DNA of 42,505 nt from CAYJWS01 sp964373925 (GCA_964373925.1 CAYJWS010000004.1:1-42505); one strand, 5' to 3'. Positions 31,664 to 40,223 are shown, counted from the first letter of the stretch. Made by a program: numbers and translations. The notes: a model not told the origin generated them from the letters alone.

Positions 31664-32341
31664 ATGCCAAAAGTTATAAAAAAATATGATTTTGCGGTAA
31701 TTGCCACTGATGTCGTGATTTTTACCATACGTGAAAACAAGCTCAATGTGCTCTTGATAAAAATGCAAAAAGATCCTTATAAACATAATTTTTGGGCCGC
31801 TCCGGGCGGACTTGTAAAGCCCGATGAATCTGTGGATGACTCGGCTCGAAGGAATCTTTTTGAAAAAACTGGAGTGAAAAACGTATATCTTGAACAGCTT
31901 TACACATTTGGAGAGACGGGCCGCGATCCCTTTGGACGCGTTGTCTCTGTCGCCTACTTCGCGCTTATTCCGAGCGATACGCTAAGGTTCAAGACAACCA
32001 AAGAATATGGCGATGTCAAATGGTTTGAGATAAGCCACCTTCCCAAGCTTGCCTATGATCACAAACAGATAATTGCTATGGCATATGAGAGGCTTCAAAA
32101 AAAGCTTGGATATTCAAACATCGCTTACAGCCTCCTGCCAAAAAAATTTCCTTTGAGCGAGCTGCAAAAAACCTATGAAATGATCTTGAAAAAAAAGTTA
32201 GATAAGCGTAATTTCATAAAAAAAATATTTTTATTGGGTCTTGTAAAAAAAACAGATGCAACGGAAAGGGGCCGATCAAACAGGCCGGCGGCGCTCTATG
32301 AATTTGCCAAAAAAACGCCACAGATAATGTCCATTTTATAA
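31664..32341 (+). CDS. nrtR: NrtR-family transcriptional regulator of NAD metabolism
   Basis: This 225-residue protein has an N-terminal Nudix domain and a C-terminal winged helix, the NrtR layout. The Nudix box is GGLVKPDESVDDSARRNLFEKTGV; the catalytic REUxEE glutamates are altered (RNLFEK), as in NrtR proteins that sense ADP-ribose or related ligands without cleaving them. EQLYTFGETGRDPFGRVVSVAYFALI is a strong family segment. The wHTH spans about residues 150-220 (FPLSELQKTYEMIL..KRNFIKKIFLLGLV..RPAALYEF). It stands at the head of an NAD gene cluster with a palindrome at its own promoter, so autorepression is likely. Confidence 0.92.
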   Translation: MPKVIKKYDFAVIATDVVIFTIRENKLNVLLIKMQKDPYKHNFWAAPGGLVKPDESVDDSARRNLFEKTGVKNVYLEQLYTFGETGRDPFGRVVSVAYFALIPSDTLRFKTTKEYGDVKWFEISHLPKLAYDHKQIIAMAYERLQKKLGYSNIAYSLLPKKFPLSELQKTYEMILKKKLDKRNFIKKIFLLGLVKKTDATERGRSNRPAALYEFAKKTPQIMSIL

Positions 32342-32480
32342 CTAAAGACTATAAAAAAATCAGATTGTCATTCCCCCGAACGCTTTCGGGAGAATCCAGT
32401 AAACTAAAATATTTCATTTTTTTAGGTCCCCCGATAGCTATCGGGGGTGCGCCATGACAATTTTTTTATAGTCTTTAGTT
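32340..32480. repeat. paired palindromic element with 20-bp locus-specific arms
   Basis: ACTAAAGACTATAAAAAA at 32341-32358 is perfectly inverted at 32462-32479. The arms begin inside the nrtR stop codon. Inside are GTCATTCCCCCGAACGC..GAATCCAG and CCCCCGATAGCTATCGGGGG ending GCCATGACAA. It may double as the nrtR terminator. Confidence 0.8.
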
Positions 32481-32506
32481 CATCAAAAAAAATTTTATCA
32501 TTTGTT

Positions 32507-32523
32507 AGTGTATTATTTACACT
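32507..32523 (+). promoter_or_regulatory. candidate NrtR operator 2
   Basis: AGTGTA-ttatt-TACACT is a perfect 6-bp inverted repeat, matching operator 1 at 13 of 17 positions, with both half-sites conserved. It lies about 120 bases before the -10 box of the PP2C operon. Confidence 0.6.
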
Positions 32524-32644
32524 GTTAAAGGATTTCTTTATTAGGAATCAATCGCCATATTGGCCTTAAAAAAGGAATCTTTTGAAAGATTTCTTGCCGT
32601 ACAATTTTTGGAAATGTCAAACAACTACAAATTTTTGCGAAGTA

Positions 32645-32673
32645 TTGACATTTTTAAAAAAATTGGTTACAGT
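32645..32673 (+). promoter_or_regulatory. promoter of the PP2C-kinase operon
   Basis: TTGACA (32645-32650), 17 bases, TACAGT (32668-32673). A small hairpin GCTAAAA..TTTTAGC follows at 32682-32700. Confidence 0.7.
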
Positions 32674-32713
32674 AAGGCGTAGCTAAAATTCTTTTTTAGC
32701 TTCAAAAATACTA

Positions 32714-32726
32714 TGTTCTTTGAAAA
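32714..32726 (+). promoter_or_regulatory. boxA-like element, PP2C operon leader
   Basis: TGTTCTTTGAAAA, identical to the Gram-positive boxA consensus, 34 bases after the predicted start. Confidence 0.7.
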
Positions 32727-32785
32727 TTTGATTCTAGAAAAACTTAAAAATAGTGGCTCATCTTAGAAAAAATACAGGAGGTACA

Positions 32786-33661
32786 ATGCACGAAGTGTTT
32801 GAAGTTGCCAAGGGCTCTGTTATTGGAAATGACCACGCAAGAGATGGAAAAAATAATCAGGATTCATGCTTTGTTTTCCAAGATAAGGACGTAACTATCG
32901 CGCTTGTTGGAGATGGATGTTCAAGCAGTGAGTTTAGCCACGTCGGATCCTATATTGGGCTTAATATCATTGCAAAAACACTCCGCGATCATATAAACCG
33001 GGAAAGATTTTATGGTCCGGAATTGCAAAATATTGAAATTCCAAAAATTCTTGAAAGTGCAAGGCTTGATGCCTTGGTTTATATGAGGGATTTGATAATC
33101 AATATAATAGGTATAGGAGGAAACTTTAAAAAAGCAGTGCTTGATGCATTTCTTTTCACAGTTGTCGGGTGCGTCATCTCAAAGCTTTACTCTATTTTCT
33201 TCTCAATTGGTGATGGAATAATCATTATCAATGACGAAAAAATAGAACTTGGACCATTTGAGAATAACGCCCCTCCCTACCTCGGGTATGGCCTGCTTGA
33301 TTCTGGAAAAATAGAAATAGATCCCGCAAGCTTTCGCTTTATCATCAATAGAATTATTGAAACTGAAAAGCTTGAGAGCGCAATCCTCGGATGCGACGGC
33401 GTAAAAGATTTTATCTCATCTGAAGAAAAAGAAATTCCCGGGATTTCAAGCCGAGTCGGACCAATATCTCAATTTGTGGAAAATGACAAATACTTCTCAA
33501 ACGAATTTGCCCTGCGAAGAAGGCTTGCTATGCTCAACCGCAAAGTACACCATATTGACTGGGAAAAAAGAGAAGTTAATAAAGAAGGAGGCCTTCTCCC
33601 CGATGACACGACTATTGTTGCTTTGCGAAGAAGAAAAAATCTGCCTATTGAGGTGGAATAA
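32786..33661 (+). CDS. PP2C-family protein serine/threonine phosphatase
   Basis: This 291-residue metal-dependent phosphatase is of the TerY-P-associated type. Metal ligands are in KNNQDSCFVF (Asp26) and GDGCSSSEFSHVGS (Asp43), with the second acidic cluster in GCDGVKDFIS and the C-terminal DDTTIVALRR. It would remove phosphates placed by the kinase encoded next. ATG follows CAGGAGGT. Its stop overlaps the kinase start (TAATG). It is the first gene of a four-gene unit with kinase, hydrolase and vWA protein, probably under NrtR control. Confidence 0.87.
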   Translation: MHEVFEVAKGSVIGNDHARDGKNNQDSCFVFQDKDVTIALVGDGCSSSEFSHVGSYIGLNIIAKTLRDHINRERFYGPELQNIEIPKILESARLDALVYMRDLIINIIGIGGNFKKAVLDAFLFTVVGCVISKLYSIFFSIGDGIIIINDEKIELGPFENNAPPYLGYGLLDSGKIEIDPASFRFIINRIIETEKLESAILGCDGVKDFISSEEKEIPGISSRVGPISQFVENDKYFSNEFALRRRLAMLNRKVHHIDWEKREVNKEGGLLPDDTTIVALRRRKNLPIEVE

Positions 33662-35529
33662 TGTATGCCTATATCAAAGGCAAGAGAATACGCGTAGATG
33701 ATACCGATTCTATCGGCAAAGGAGGCGAGGCGGACGTATACCGTGTTGACGAAAATACGGTATTAAAAGTTTTCAAGCCGCCGACGCATCCCGACCTGCA
33801 AGGATTTCCTCACGAACAAAAGGCCGCGGAAGAAAGAATCCGCATCCATCAAAAAAAACTCTTATCTTTTCCCAAAGGGCTTCCGACAACCGTCATCGCG
33901 CCCATGGATATTGCGTTTGACCAGAACGGACAAAAAATCATCGGCTATACGATGCGTTTTTTAAAAGGCTCGGAAGTGCTTATGAGGTACTCGGACAAAA
34001 GATTCCGCGAAGCCGGAATTAGCAATGAAATGGTTTGTAAGGTTTTTATGCATATGCATAAAACCTATCGCGAAACGCATTTGTGCAAAGTGGTGTTCGG
34101 CGACAACAATGACCTCAATATACTCATCATAGGCGAAGAAGCCTACGTTATTGACGCGGACAGCTTCCAATTCGGAGGATTTTACTGCACGGTTTTTACG
34201 GAAAAATTCGTTGATCCCCTGCTGTGCGATCCCAACGAATCCAGCCCGATGCTGGCAAAGCCGCACACCCAAGAGTCCGACTGGTACGCATACGAAATTA
34301 TGCTCATGCAGTCGCTTTTATATGTCGGCCCGTACGGCGGAGTATATATGCCGAAAAAAAATTCGGATAAAATCCCCCACAGCCAAAGGCCGCTCAAGAG
34401 AATCACGGTATTTCATCCGGAAGTGAAATATCCAAAGCCCGCTACTCACTACAAAGTTTTGCCAGATGATCTTCTTGATCGTTTCCACAAAACTTTTGTA
34501 AAGGACGCGAGAGGAGAATTTCCTTTTAGGATTATTGAATCCATGAGGTGGACATCGTGCACCGCCTGCGCAACTATCCACGCGCGAAACACATGCCCCA
34601 AATGCAAAGCTCTTGCTCCTGCCGCTATTAAGGCGACAACGCAAGTGAGAGGAAGGGTCATAGCAACCCGAGTATTCAAAACCTCGGGAAAAATACTTTT
34701 CGCCGCGCTGCAAAACAGCAAGCTTCTCTACATATACCATGAGAATGAAAAATATCTCCGCGAAGGCGCGGTGAGCGTCACTGCGGGAGAGCTTGATCCG
34801 CACATCCGTTTTAGGATCCAGGGAGAATCATCGCTTTTGGGAAAAAATGGACAAATAATAACTGTTACCCTCAAGGGAACGAAAGATAAAATTGCCACCG
34901 ATAGCTTTGGTACGCTTCCGGTATTTGACGCCAATGAACACAGCCGTTTTTGGGTAAACAACGGACAGCTCTTACGGGATGGTTCCATCGGACAAGAATA
35001 TATCGGGGATACGCTTTTAGGACAGACGCTTTTTTGGGTAGGGCCGACATTTGGGTTTGGATTCTACCGAGCAGGAAATCTTAGCGTATACTTTATGTTT
35101 GATATCCAAAAAAAAGGTATAAACGACACGCTCAAGCTTACCCCTCTTCGTGGACAACTCATTGATAGCACTTGTTTTTTCACAAAAGAGTATTGCTGGT
35201 TTTTCGCCTCCACGCACAACGCTGGAAAAATTATCAACTCCTGCACGATGATGCGATCCGACGGAAGCGTTATTGCAAGCATTTCCGGAAATCCGAATGA
35301 CATACCATGGCTTTCTGACATACGAGGCAAATGCGCTGCCGGAAATTTTCTTTTATCTGCTACTGACGAAGGAATCGTCAGAGTCGAGCCTTCAAACGGC
35401 ACGATTGTCGTAGTAAAAGAGTTTCCCGACACAGAACCTTTTGTGAATGTTGGCTCAAATCTTTTTGCTTCTTCTCAAGGACTCTACGTTGTTGACGGAC
35501 AAGAAATTCAACTGCTCAAAATTACTTAA
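33661..35529 (+). CDS. protein kinase with zinc ribbon and C-terminal beta-propeller-like region
   Basis: It encodes 622 residues. Residues 1-290 are a kinase domain: glycine loop IGKGGEADVYRV, Lys36 in VLKVFK, catalytic loop as FGDNNDLNIL (Asp148, Asn153) and metal Asp in VIDADSF instead of DFG. This atypical set is that of kinases found with PP2C and vWA (TerY-P) genes. A zinc ribbon follows (Cys300, 303, 312, 315 in CTACATIHARNTCPKC). From about 330 on, repeated strand motifs suggest a propeller or other beta domain for protein contact. It likely phosphorylates a partner such as the vWA protein; targets are unknown. Confidence 0.83.
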   Translation: MYAYIKGKRIRVDDTDSIGKGGEADVYRVDENTVLKVFKPPTHPDLQGFPHEQKAAEERIRIHQKKLLSFPKGLPTTVIAPMDIAFDQNGQKIIGYTMRFLKGSEVLMRYSDKRFREAGISNEMVCKVFMHMHKTYRETHLCKVVFGDNNDLNILIIGEEAYVIDADSFQFGGFYCTVFTEKFVDPLLCDPNESSPMLAKPHTQESDWYAYEIMLMQSLLYVGPYGGVYMPKKNSDKIPHSQRPLKRITVFHPEVKYPKPATHYKVLPDDLLDRFHKTFVKDARGEFPFRIIESMRWTSCTACATIHARNTCPKCKALAPAAIKATTQVRGRVIATRVFKTSGKILFAALQNSKLLYIYHENEKYLREGAVSVTAGELDPHIRFRIQGESSLLGKNGQIITVTLKGTKDKIATDSFGTLPVFDANEHSRFWVNNGQLLRDGSIGQEYIGDTLLGQTLFWVGPTFGFGFYRAGNLSVYFMFDIQKKGINDTLKLTPLRGQLIDSTCFFTKEYCWFFASTHNAGKIINSCTMMRSDGSVIASISGNPNDIPWLSDIRGKCAAGNFLLSATDEGIVRVEPSNGTIVVVKEFPDTEPFVNVGSNLFASSQGLYVVDGQEIQLLKIT

Positions 35530-35544
35530 CGAAAGGAGTAAACC

Positions 35545-36579
35545 ATGAGCAAGCAACTACCCTCTCCCCCTCATTTCGCATCCAGCAAGGTAAGCGAGGT
35601 GTGGCGCGTTCCATATCAGGAAAGAGCCACCGAGGCTCTTGCATGGGCAAAACGCCACAAGCTCGAGCCCGCTGCCAATGACAAAACGCGCATCGCGCTT
35701 ATGATCATTGACTGCCAAAACACCTTCTGCCTTCCGGACTTCGAACTTTTTGTCGGAGGAAGGAGCGGAAAGGGAGCTGTTCTTGACAACATTCGCTTGT
35801 GCGAGTTCATCTACCGAAATATCGGCGCTATCACGCAGGTATTTCCGACCATGGATACGCACACAGCCATGCAGGTATTCCATTCCATCTTCCTGGTCAA
35901 CGACAAGGGAGAAAATCCTCCTCCATTCTCGCTTATCTCGCTTGATGATATTGAAAGCGGGAAATGGAAGGTCAACCCTGCTATTGCGCACAGCGTTGCG
36001 AACGGCAATTATGTTGGTTTGCAAAAGCATATCCTGCATTACGCAAAAAAGCTCTCTGAAAACGGCAAGTACATGCTTACCATCTGGCCCTACCACGCAG
36101 TGCTGGGAGGAATTGGCCACGCGCTGGTTTCTTCCGTGGAAGAGGCATGCTTTTTCCACAACATCGCGCGGTCTAGCCAGACAGGGTTTGAAATCAAGGG
36201 AGGCAATCCCTTGACGGAAAACTACTCCGTGCTTCGGCCGGAGGTGGTGGACGGGGCGGACGGACGCCCCATCGCGCAAAAGAACGCGCGCTTCATTGAA
36301 AAGTTGCTCAAGTTCGACGCAGTCGTTATTGCCGGGCAGGCAAAATCGCACTGCGTCGCGTGGACCATTGACGATCTCCTTAACGAGATCAATTCGCAAG
36401 ATCCCGAACTCACTAAGAAGGTGTATCTCCTTGAAGACTGCACTTCTGCAGTTGTTGTTCCGGGAGTGATTGACTACACCGATCAGGCAGACGCCGCTTT
36501 TAAGCGTTTTGCCGACGCCGGTATGCATGTGGTGAAGTCAACTGATCCCATTGACTCGTGGCTTGGAGTCACGGTCTAG
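35545..36579 (+). CDS. isochorismatase-fold cysteine hydrolase, probable nicotinamidase
   Basis: It encodes 344 residues of the isochorismatase/nicotinamidase fold. Asp56 in LMIIDCQNTFC, the metal-binding DTH segment (FPTMDTHTAMQ) and Cys270 in VIAGQAKSHCVAWT outline the catalytic set, and TIWPYHAVLGG matches the family's TWPxHC..GT strand with changes. Nicotinamidase turns nicotinamide into nicotinate, the substrate of PncB encoded 4 kb on, so this role fits the cluster. At 344 residues it is far longer than PncA (about 210), with insertions around 110-170, so another amide substrate is possible. The start follows GAAAGGAG. Confidence 0.8.
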   Translation: MSKQLPSPPHFASSKVSEVWRVPYQERATEALAWAKRHKLEPAANDKTRIALMIIDCQNTFCLPDFELFVGGRSGKGAVLDNIRLCEFIYRNIGAITQVFPTMDTHTAMQVFHSIFLVNDKGENPPPFSLISLDDIESGKWKVNPAIAHSVANGNYVGLQKHILHYAKKLSENGKYMLTIWPYHAVLGGIGHALVSSVEEACFFHNIARSSQTGFEIKGGNPLTENYSVLRPEVVDGADGRPIAQKNARFIEKLLKFDAVVIAGQAKSHCVAWTIDDLLNEINSQDPELTKKVYLLEDCTSAVVVPGVIDYTDQADAAFKRFADAGMHVVKSTDPIDSWLGVTV

Positions 36580-36597
36580 TTTTTGAAAATCGCAAAA

Positions 36598-36627
36598 AGC
36601 CGCCCCGAGCATTGCCGAGGGGCGGCT
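36598..36627. repeat. GC-rich hairpin between hydrolase and vWA genes
   Basis: AGCCGCCCC, a 12-base loop, GGGGCGGCT. No T-run, so it is a processing or stability element or a repeat. Its GAGCATTGCCGAGGGG core resembles the 70-bp tandem unit at 19697-19980. Confidence 0.6.
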
Positions 36628-36665
36628 CTCACAACACAACCAAAAACTTTTGAAAGGAGTTTTTC

Positions 36666-37463
36666 ATGGGAAGTAAAAGTACCACGGTTCAAGACCTTTT
36701 CAAGGACGCCCACGATCAGGGCAACCTTTCTATGGCATCCATGCAGGCGCTTCAGGTAATGGATATCGGAGCGCAAATTCAAGACGCGCTCGGCGTGCCT
36801 GCCGACGATGTCGCCGCAAGCGAAGTATTCATCCTCACCGTCAATGTTGACGACTCAGGATCTATTCGCTTCGTGCAAGGAAATACCGAAGCGGTGCGCG
36901 ATGGGCACAATGGAGTGCTTGAAGCTTTGCAAAAGTCAAAGCAAAAAGACTCGATTCTCGCCCACACCCGCTATGTTAACGGGCTTCTTCTCTACCCCTA
37001 CTGCCCTCTTGATCGCGCGATAAAATTGGACTCGCACAATTACAATCCCAACGGCGGAACACCACTGTATGACAGCATGGTGGAGACGCTTGGCACAGTC
37101 CTTGCCAAAACGCAAGAGTTCCAGATCAATGGCGTACCCGTGCGAACAGGCACACTCTTCATCACCGATGGAGCAGACCAAGGCTCTCGAAAGGCCACGC
37201 CGGCTTCGGTAAAGCCTATCGTCAAAGATATGCTCAATGCCAAATGCCACATTATCGCTGGCATGGGTATTGACGACGGTTCAACGGACTTCCGCGCGAT
37301 CTTTGAAGAGTGCGGTTTTCCGGATGAGTGGGTACTCACTCCCAAAAACACGCCCTCGGAAATCCGAAAGGCGTTTATTGTATTTTCGCAATCGGCGGTG
37401 CGCGCAAGCCAAAACGCGGCGTCGTTTTCCAAAACAGCGCTCGGCGGATTCGGCTCACCGTAA
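36666..37463 (+). CDS. vWA-domain protein (TerY-like)
   Basis: This 265-residue protein is built around a von Willebrand A domain. The MIDAS metal site is complete: DDSGS (Asp62, Ser64, Ser66), Thr132 in GGTPLYDS and Asp168 in FITDGAD. Residues 1-50 form a helical lead. There is no signal or membrane segment. With PP2C and kinase in the same unit it completes a TerY-P-type triad, in which the vWA protein is thought to be the phosphorylated adaptor. The start follows GAAAGGAG. A strong terminator follows. Confidence 0.85.
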   Translation: MGSKSTTVQDLFKDAHDQGNLSMASMQALQVMDIGAQIQDALGVPADDVAASEVFILTVNVDDSGSIRFVQGNTEAVRDGHNGVLEALQKSKQKDSILAHTRYVNGLLLYPYCPLDRAIKLDSHNYNPNGGTPLYDSMVETLGTVLAKTQEFQINGVPVRTGTLFITDGADQGSRKATPASVKPIVKDMLNAKCHIIAGMGIDDGSTDFRAIFEECGFPDEWVLTPKNTPSEIRKAFIVFSQSAVRASQNAASFSKTALGGFGSP

Positions 37464-37490
37464 TTCAAATTTCTAGAATCAAATAATACT

Positions 37491-37535
37491 GGGAGGGAGA
37501 TGGAACAATCCATTCTCCCTCCCCTCTTTTCTTTT
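37491..37535 (+). terminator. terminator of the PP2C-kinase-hydrolase-vWA operon
   Basis: GGGAGGGAGA-TGG, a six-base loop, CCA-TTCTCCCTCCC, then CTCTTTTCTTTT. Confidence 0.88.
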
Positions 37536-37597
37536 AAAGAAGCAATGCTAAAATATTTTGGCACTGATTCTTTTGCCTTAATATATTTTGAGGCATA

Positions 37598-37610
37598 TGT
37601 TCTTTACAAA
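37598..37610 (+). promoter_or_regulatory. boxA-like element, nadD-nadK leader
   Basis: TGTTCTTTACAAA, directly followed by AAAGGAG. A possible promoter, TTGGCA (37558-37563) with TAATAT (37579-37584), places it near the transcript start. Confidence 0.6.
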
Positions 37611-37623
37611 AAAGGAGTTATTC

Positions 37624-38994
37624 ATGAAAAAGAAAATTGCCTTATTTGGCGGAAGCTTTAATCCGCCCGGAATCCATCATCGAAAAATCGTCGAAGGCCT
37701 GATTGCGAATTTTGACGAAGTAATCATTGTCCCCTGCGGACCTCGGCCCGATAAGATGACAACCAATGATATCGAGCCGATACATCGCGCCGTTATGTGC
37801 GATATGACTTTTGTAAATCTTCCAAAAGTGAGAGTAGAACTTTTTGATTTGGAGAACGGAACGTTTACTCGCACGCATGAACTTGAAAAAAAATTCTCTT
37901 CTGAAGGAGAAATTCATCATGTTATTGGAACTGACCTCACATCAGGCGGAGCCGATAAGAAATCCCTTATACACCGCGTTTGGGAACACGGAGAAAATCT
38001 CTGGAATAATTCCAATTTTGTGATGGTATGGCGAGATGACGGCACGCCCATTGAAAATACAAGTTATCCCCCGCGCAGTACGCTTCTCAATCTTGGAATT
38101 TTCGGACAGAGCTCTGAAATTCGCGAAAAAATTTTTCGCCACGAACCTTTTGGGGATTATGTGGTTGAGGAAGTAAAACAATACATTGAACGATATAATC
38201 TGTATCGTGGGGTATATCCGACAAAAACCACTCTGTGGAAAATGGACACGCCACGCCCCCTCAAGGTTTGGGATGAAAACAATCCCCAAGCAGTAAAAAT
38301 TGCCTCGGAAATTCCCATATACGACAAAGGTCCGACCAATTGCGTTGTAGTTATTGGCGGAGACGGCACCATGCTTCGCGCCATTCGAAAATATTGGCGG
38401 CTGCGCGTTCCATTTATCGGAATCAATACGGGACATCGTGGATTTCTTTTGAATGACCTGCCTATTTCTTTGGAAAAAACATTCAAGGTCCATCAGCTTC
38501 CGCTTCTCTTTGTAGAAACAAAAGGCAACGATTCTGAATGGAAAAATGCCCTTGCTTTCAATGACGCGTGGATAGAGCGCTCGACCGGACAATCCTCGTG
38601 GATTAAGGTCTCGGTGAATGGCGAGATTAAGATAAAAAAACTCGTTGGTGACGGAATTCTCGTATCAACTGCCGCTGGGTCAACCGCGTACGCGCGCGCC
38701 ATGGGAGCAAGCCCCCTCTTGATTGATACGCCCGGGCTTAATCTGGTAGGATCAAACGTATCAGAACCCCCGCAATGGAAATCAGCACAGCTTTCAGTTG
38801 ACTCGCAGATTGAATTTGAAATATTGGAATCTTTTTGGCGGCAAACTAAGGGCTTTGTTGACGGAGTAGATCAAGAAGACCTCTTGTCGCATATGCGAAT
38901 ACGCCTCAGCCGCATTGCCGCGGCGGAAATTGCGTTTCTGCCCGAACGCGATATGTCGGAAAAACTTTCAGAAATACAATTTCCAAAGATATAA
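37624..38994 (+). CDS. fused nicotinate-nucleotide adenylyltransferase / NAD kinase
   Basis: This 456-residue bifunctional protein joins two NAD steps. Residues 1-197 are NadD-like: FGGSFNPPGIHH nucleotide loop, VPCGPRPDK, and GQSSEIREKI as the ISSxxIR motif, making (deamido-)NAD from mononucleotide and ATP. Residues 200-456 are an NAD kinase: GGDGTMLRAI (245-248), GINTGHRGFL, NDAW in place of the usual NE motif, and GDGILVSTAAGSTAYARAMG. The domains share one frame with no stop and a short linker. ATG at 37624 follows AAAGGAG; codons further upstream overlap the boxA and are rejected. It is followed after nine bases by the glycohydrolase gene. Confidence 0.92.
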   Translation: MKKKIALFGGSFNPPGIHHRKIVEGLIANFDEVIIVPCGPRPDKMTTNDIEPIHRAVMCDMTFVNLPKVRVELFDLENGTFTRTHELEKKFSSEGEIHHVIGTDLTSGGADKKSLIHRVWEHGENLWNNSNFVMVWRDDGTPIENTSYPPRSTLLNLGIFGQSSEIREKIFRHEPFGDYVVEEVKQYIERYNLYRGVYPTKTTLWKMDTPRPLKVWDENNPQAVKIASEIPIYDKGPTNCVVVIGGDGTMLRAIRKYWRLRVPFIGINTGHRGFLLNDLPISLEKTFKVHQLPLLFVETKGNDSEWKNALAFNDAWIERSTGQSSWIKVSVNGEIKIKKLVGDGILVSTAAGSTAYARAMGASPLLIDTPGLNLVGSNVSEPPQWKSAQLSVDSQIEFEILESFWRQTKGFVDGVDQEDLLSHMRIRLSRIAAAEIAFLPERDMSEKLSEIQFPKI

Positions 38995-39003
38995 AGGAGC
39001 ACT

Positions 39004-40062
39004 ATGCCAAAAGACACGCTTTCAAAATTCCAAGGATGCCTTATGGGTGTCGTTATCGGCGATGCCATGGGAATCCCTTGGGAATGTCTTACATATGACG
39101 AAATTCTTTCTTACACGCACAAACATGGCGTGAAAGGATTTCAAAGCTGTCCTCGCGAACACCATTTTCCTGAAATGCAAAGTCTCACCTTGGGCGAATC
39201 ATCTGACGACTGGCAGCTCACTTCTGCAGTAGCCGCGTCTCTTATTGAACGCGGAGGATATTATCAGGAACACTGCGCTCAAGCATTTGTTTCTGAATAC
39301 AAAAGGACCACCCGAGGATGGGGAAAAACAACAAGGCAATCCGTTCATGGTCTTTCTCGTTTTTTTGAAACTCATGGCAAAGAAGGGAGATCTCCTTCCG
39401 CTCTCCCCGAAAAAAATCCTCGAGAAGGGTGCGGAAATGGTGTTGCTATGAGAATCTCGCCCATTCCATTGTTCTATTACTCAAGAGAAAAAAAATTCGA
39501 AAGGGAATTTCTGAATCATATTATTGTTCGAAATGGCACCTTGACCCACCCCGATATTCGTGCGTCAATCGCTGCCTGCGCAATTTCACATATTATTGCA
39601 ACTATACTTCTTGAAAATGATGAGATAGGGCCAAAAAAACCGAATTACAAAAAACTTATACAATCACTCCTGCTCAACATTAAAACGGAAGAACTTAAGC
39701 ATCTAGAATTTGGACTCAATCCAGATATATTTTTTGGACGCGTAAAATGGCTTTTAACTGAACCAGATATTTTAAACTCTTCAGACACCGTTCGAACAAA
39801 AACGCAAACAGGATGTTTCGCGCTTGAGTCAGTCCCCTTCTCTATTGCGACCTTTTTGCGCCAACCAACGGACTTTCGGGCAGGCGTGCTTGAGGCAATA
39901 AACGCTGGCGGTGACACCGACACCAATGCTTCCATGGTTGGCGCGATGATTGGCGCAAATGTCGGTATCGAAGGTATCCCTAAGGAATGGAGAGAATTTC
40001 ATCCGACATTTCAGCAAGCGCTTGATACCGCAAATGAGCTCTTTCAAATATCACAAAAGTAA
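39004..40062 (+). CDS. ADP-ribosylglycohydrolase (ARH/DraG family)
   Basis: This 352-residue all-helical enzyme of the DraG/ARH fold removes ADP-ribose from proteins or from other acceptors. The N-terminal motif is GCLMGVVIGDAMG. The first metal-site segment is SSDDWQLTSA in place of TDDT. GCGNGVAMRISPIPL is typical of the fold. The C-terminal metal motif INAGGDTDTNASMVGAMIGA is intact. In an NAD cluster it may recycle ADP-ribose or guard against toxic ADP-ribosylation. It starts nine bases after nadD-nadK behind AAAGGAG, and a hairpin terminator follows. Confidence 0.92.
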   Translation: MPKDTLSKFQGCLMGVVIGDAMGIPWECLTYDEILSYTHKHGVKGFQSCPREHHFPEMQSLTLGESSDDWQLTSAVAASLIERGGYYQEHCAQAFVSEYKRTTRGWGKTTRQSVHGLSRFFETHGKEGRSPSALPEKNPREGCGNGVAMRISPIPLFYYSREKKFEREFLNHIIVRNGTLTHPDIRASIAACAISHIIATILLENDEIGPKKPNYKKLIQSLLLNIKTEELKHLEFGLNPDIFFGRVKWLLTEPDILNSSDTVRTKTQTGCFALESVPFSIATFLRQPTDFRAGVLEAINAGGDTDTNASMVGAMIGANVGIEGIPKEWREFHPTFQQALDTANELFQISQK

Positions 40063-40067
40063 AGTAT

Positions 40068-40105
40068 GGCGGAAGAAAGTAAAAAAATAATTACTTTCTT
40101 CCGCC
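40068..40105 (+). terminator. terminator of the nadD-nadK / ARH unit
   Basis: GGCGGAAGAAAGTAA, an eight-base loop, TTACTTTCTTCCGCC. The T-rich tail is weak (TCTTCT). Confidence 0.65.
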
Positions 40106-40172
40106 TCTTCTAAAGAATTGCAGCAAAATTTTTTGCTTCAGCTCTTTGCTTAAAAAACCGTTTTTAGGCTTA

Positions 40173-40185
40173 CGTTCTTTACAAA
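40173..40185 (+). promoter_or_regulatory. boxA-like element, Nudix-pncB leader
   Basis: CGTTCTTTACAAA, 12 of 13 identical to the copies at 4366 and 37598. Confidence 0.55.
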
Positions 40186-40223
40186 AAGTTACTACACAAT
40201 CCCCACCACCACAAGGAGGATTC

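Noticed and set aside
35557..36528. Long open frame of 323 codons on the minus strand
   Set aside because: It is antisense to the hydrolase gene, which has clear family motifs and a ribosome binding site. The open antisense frame follows from codon bias.
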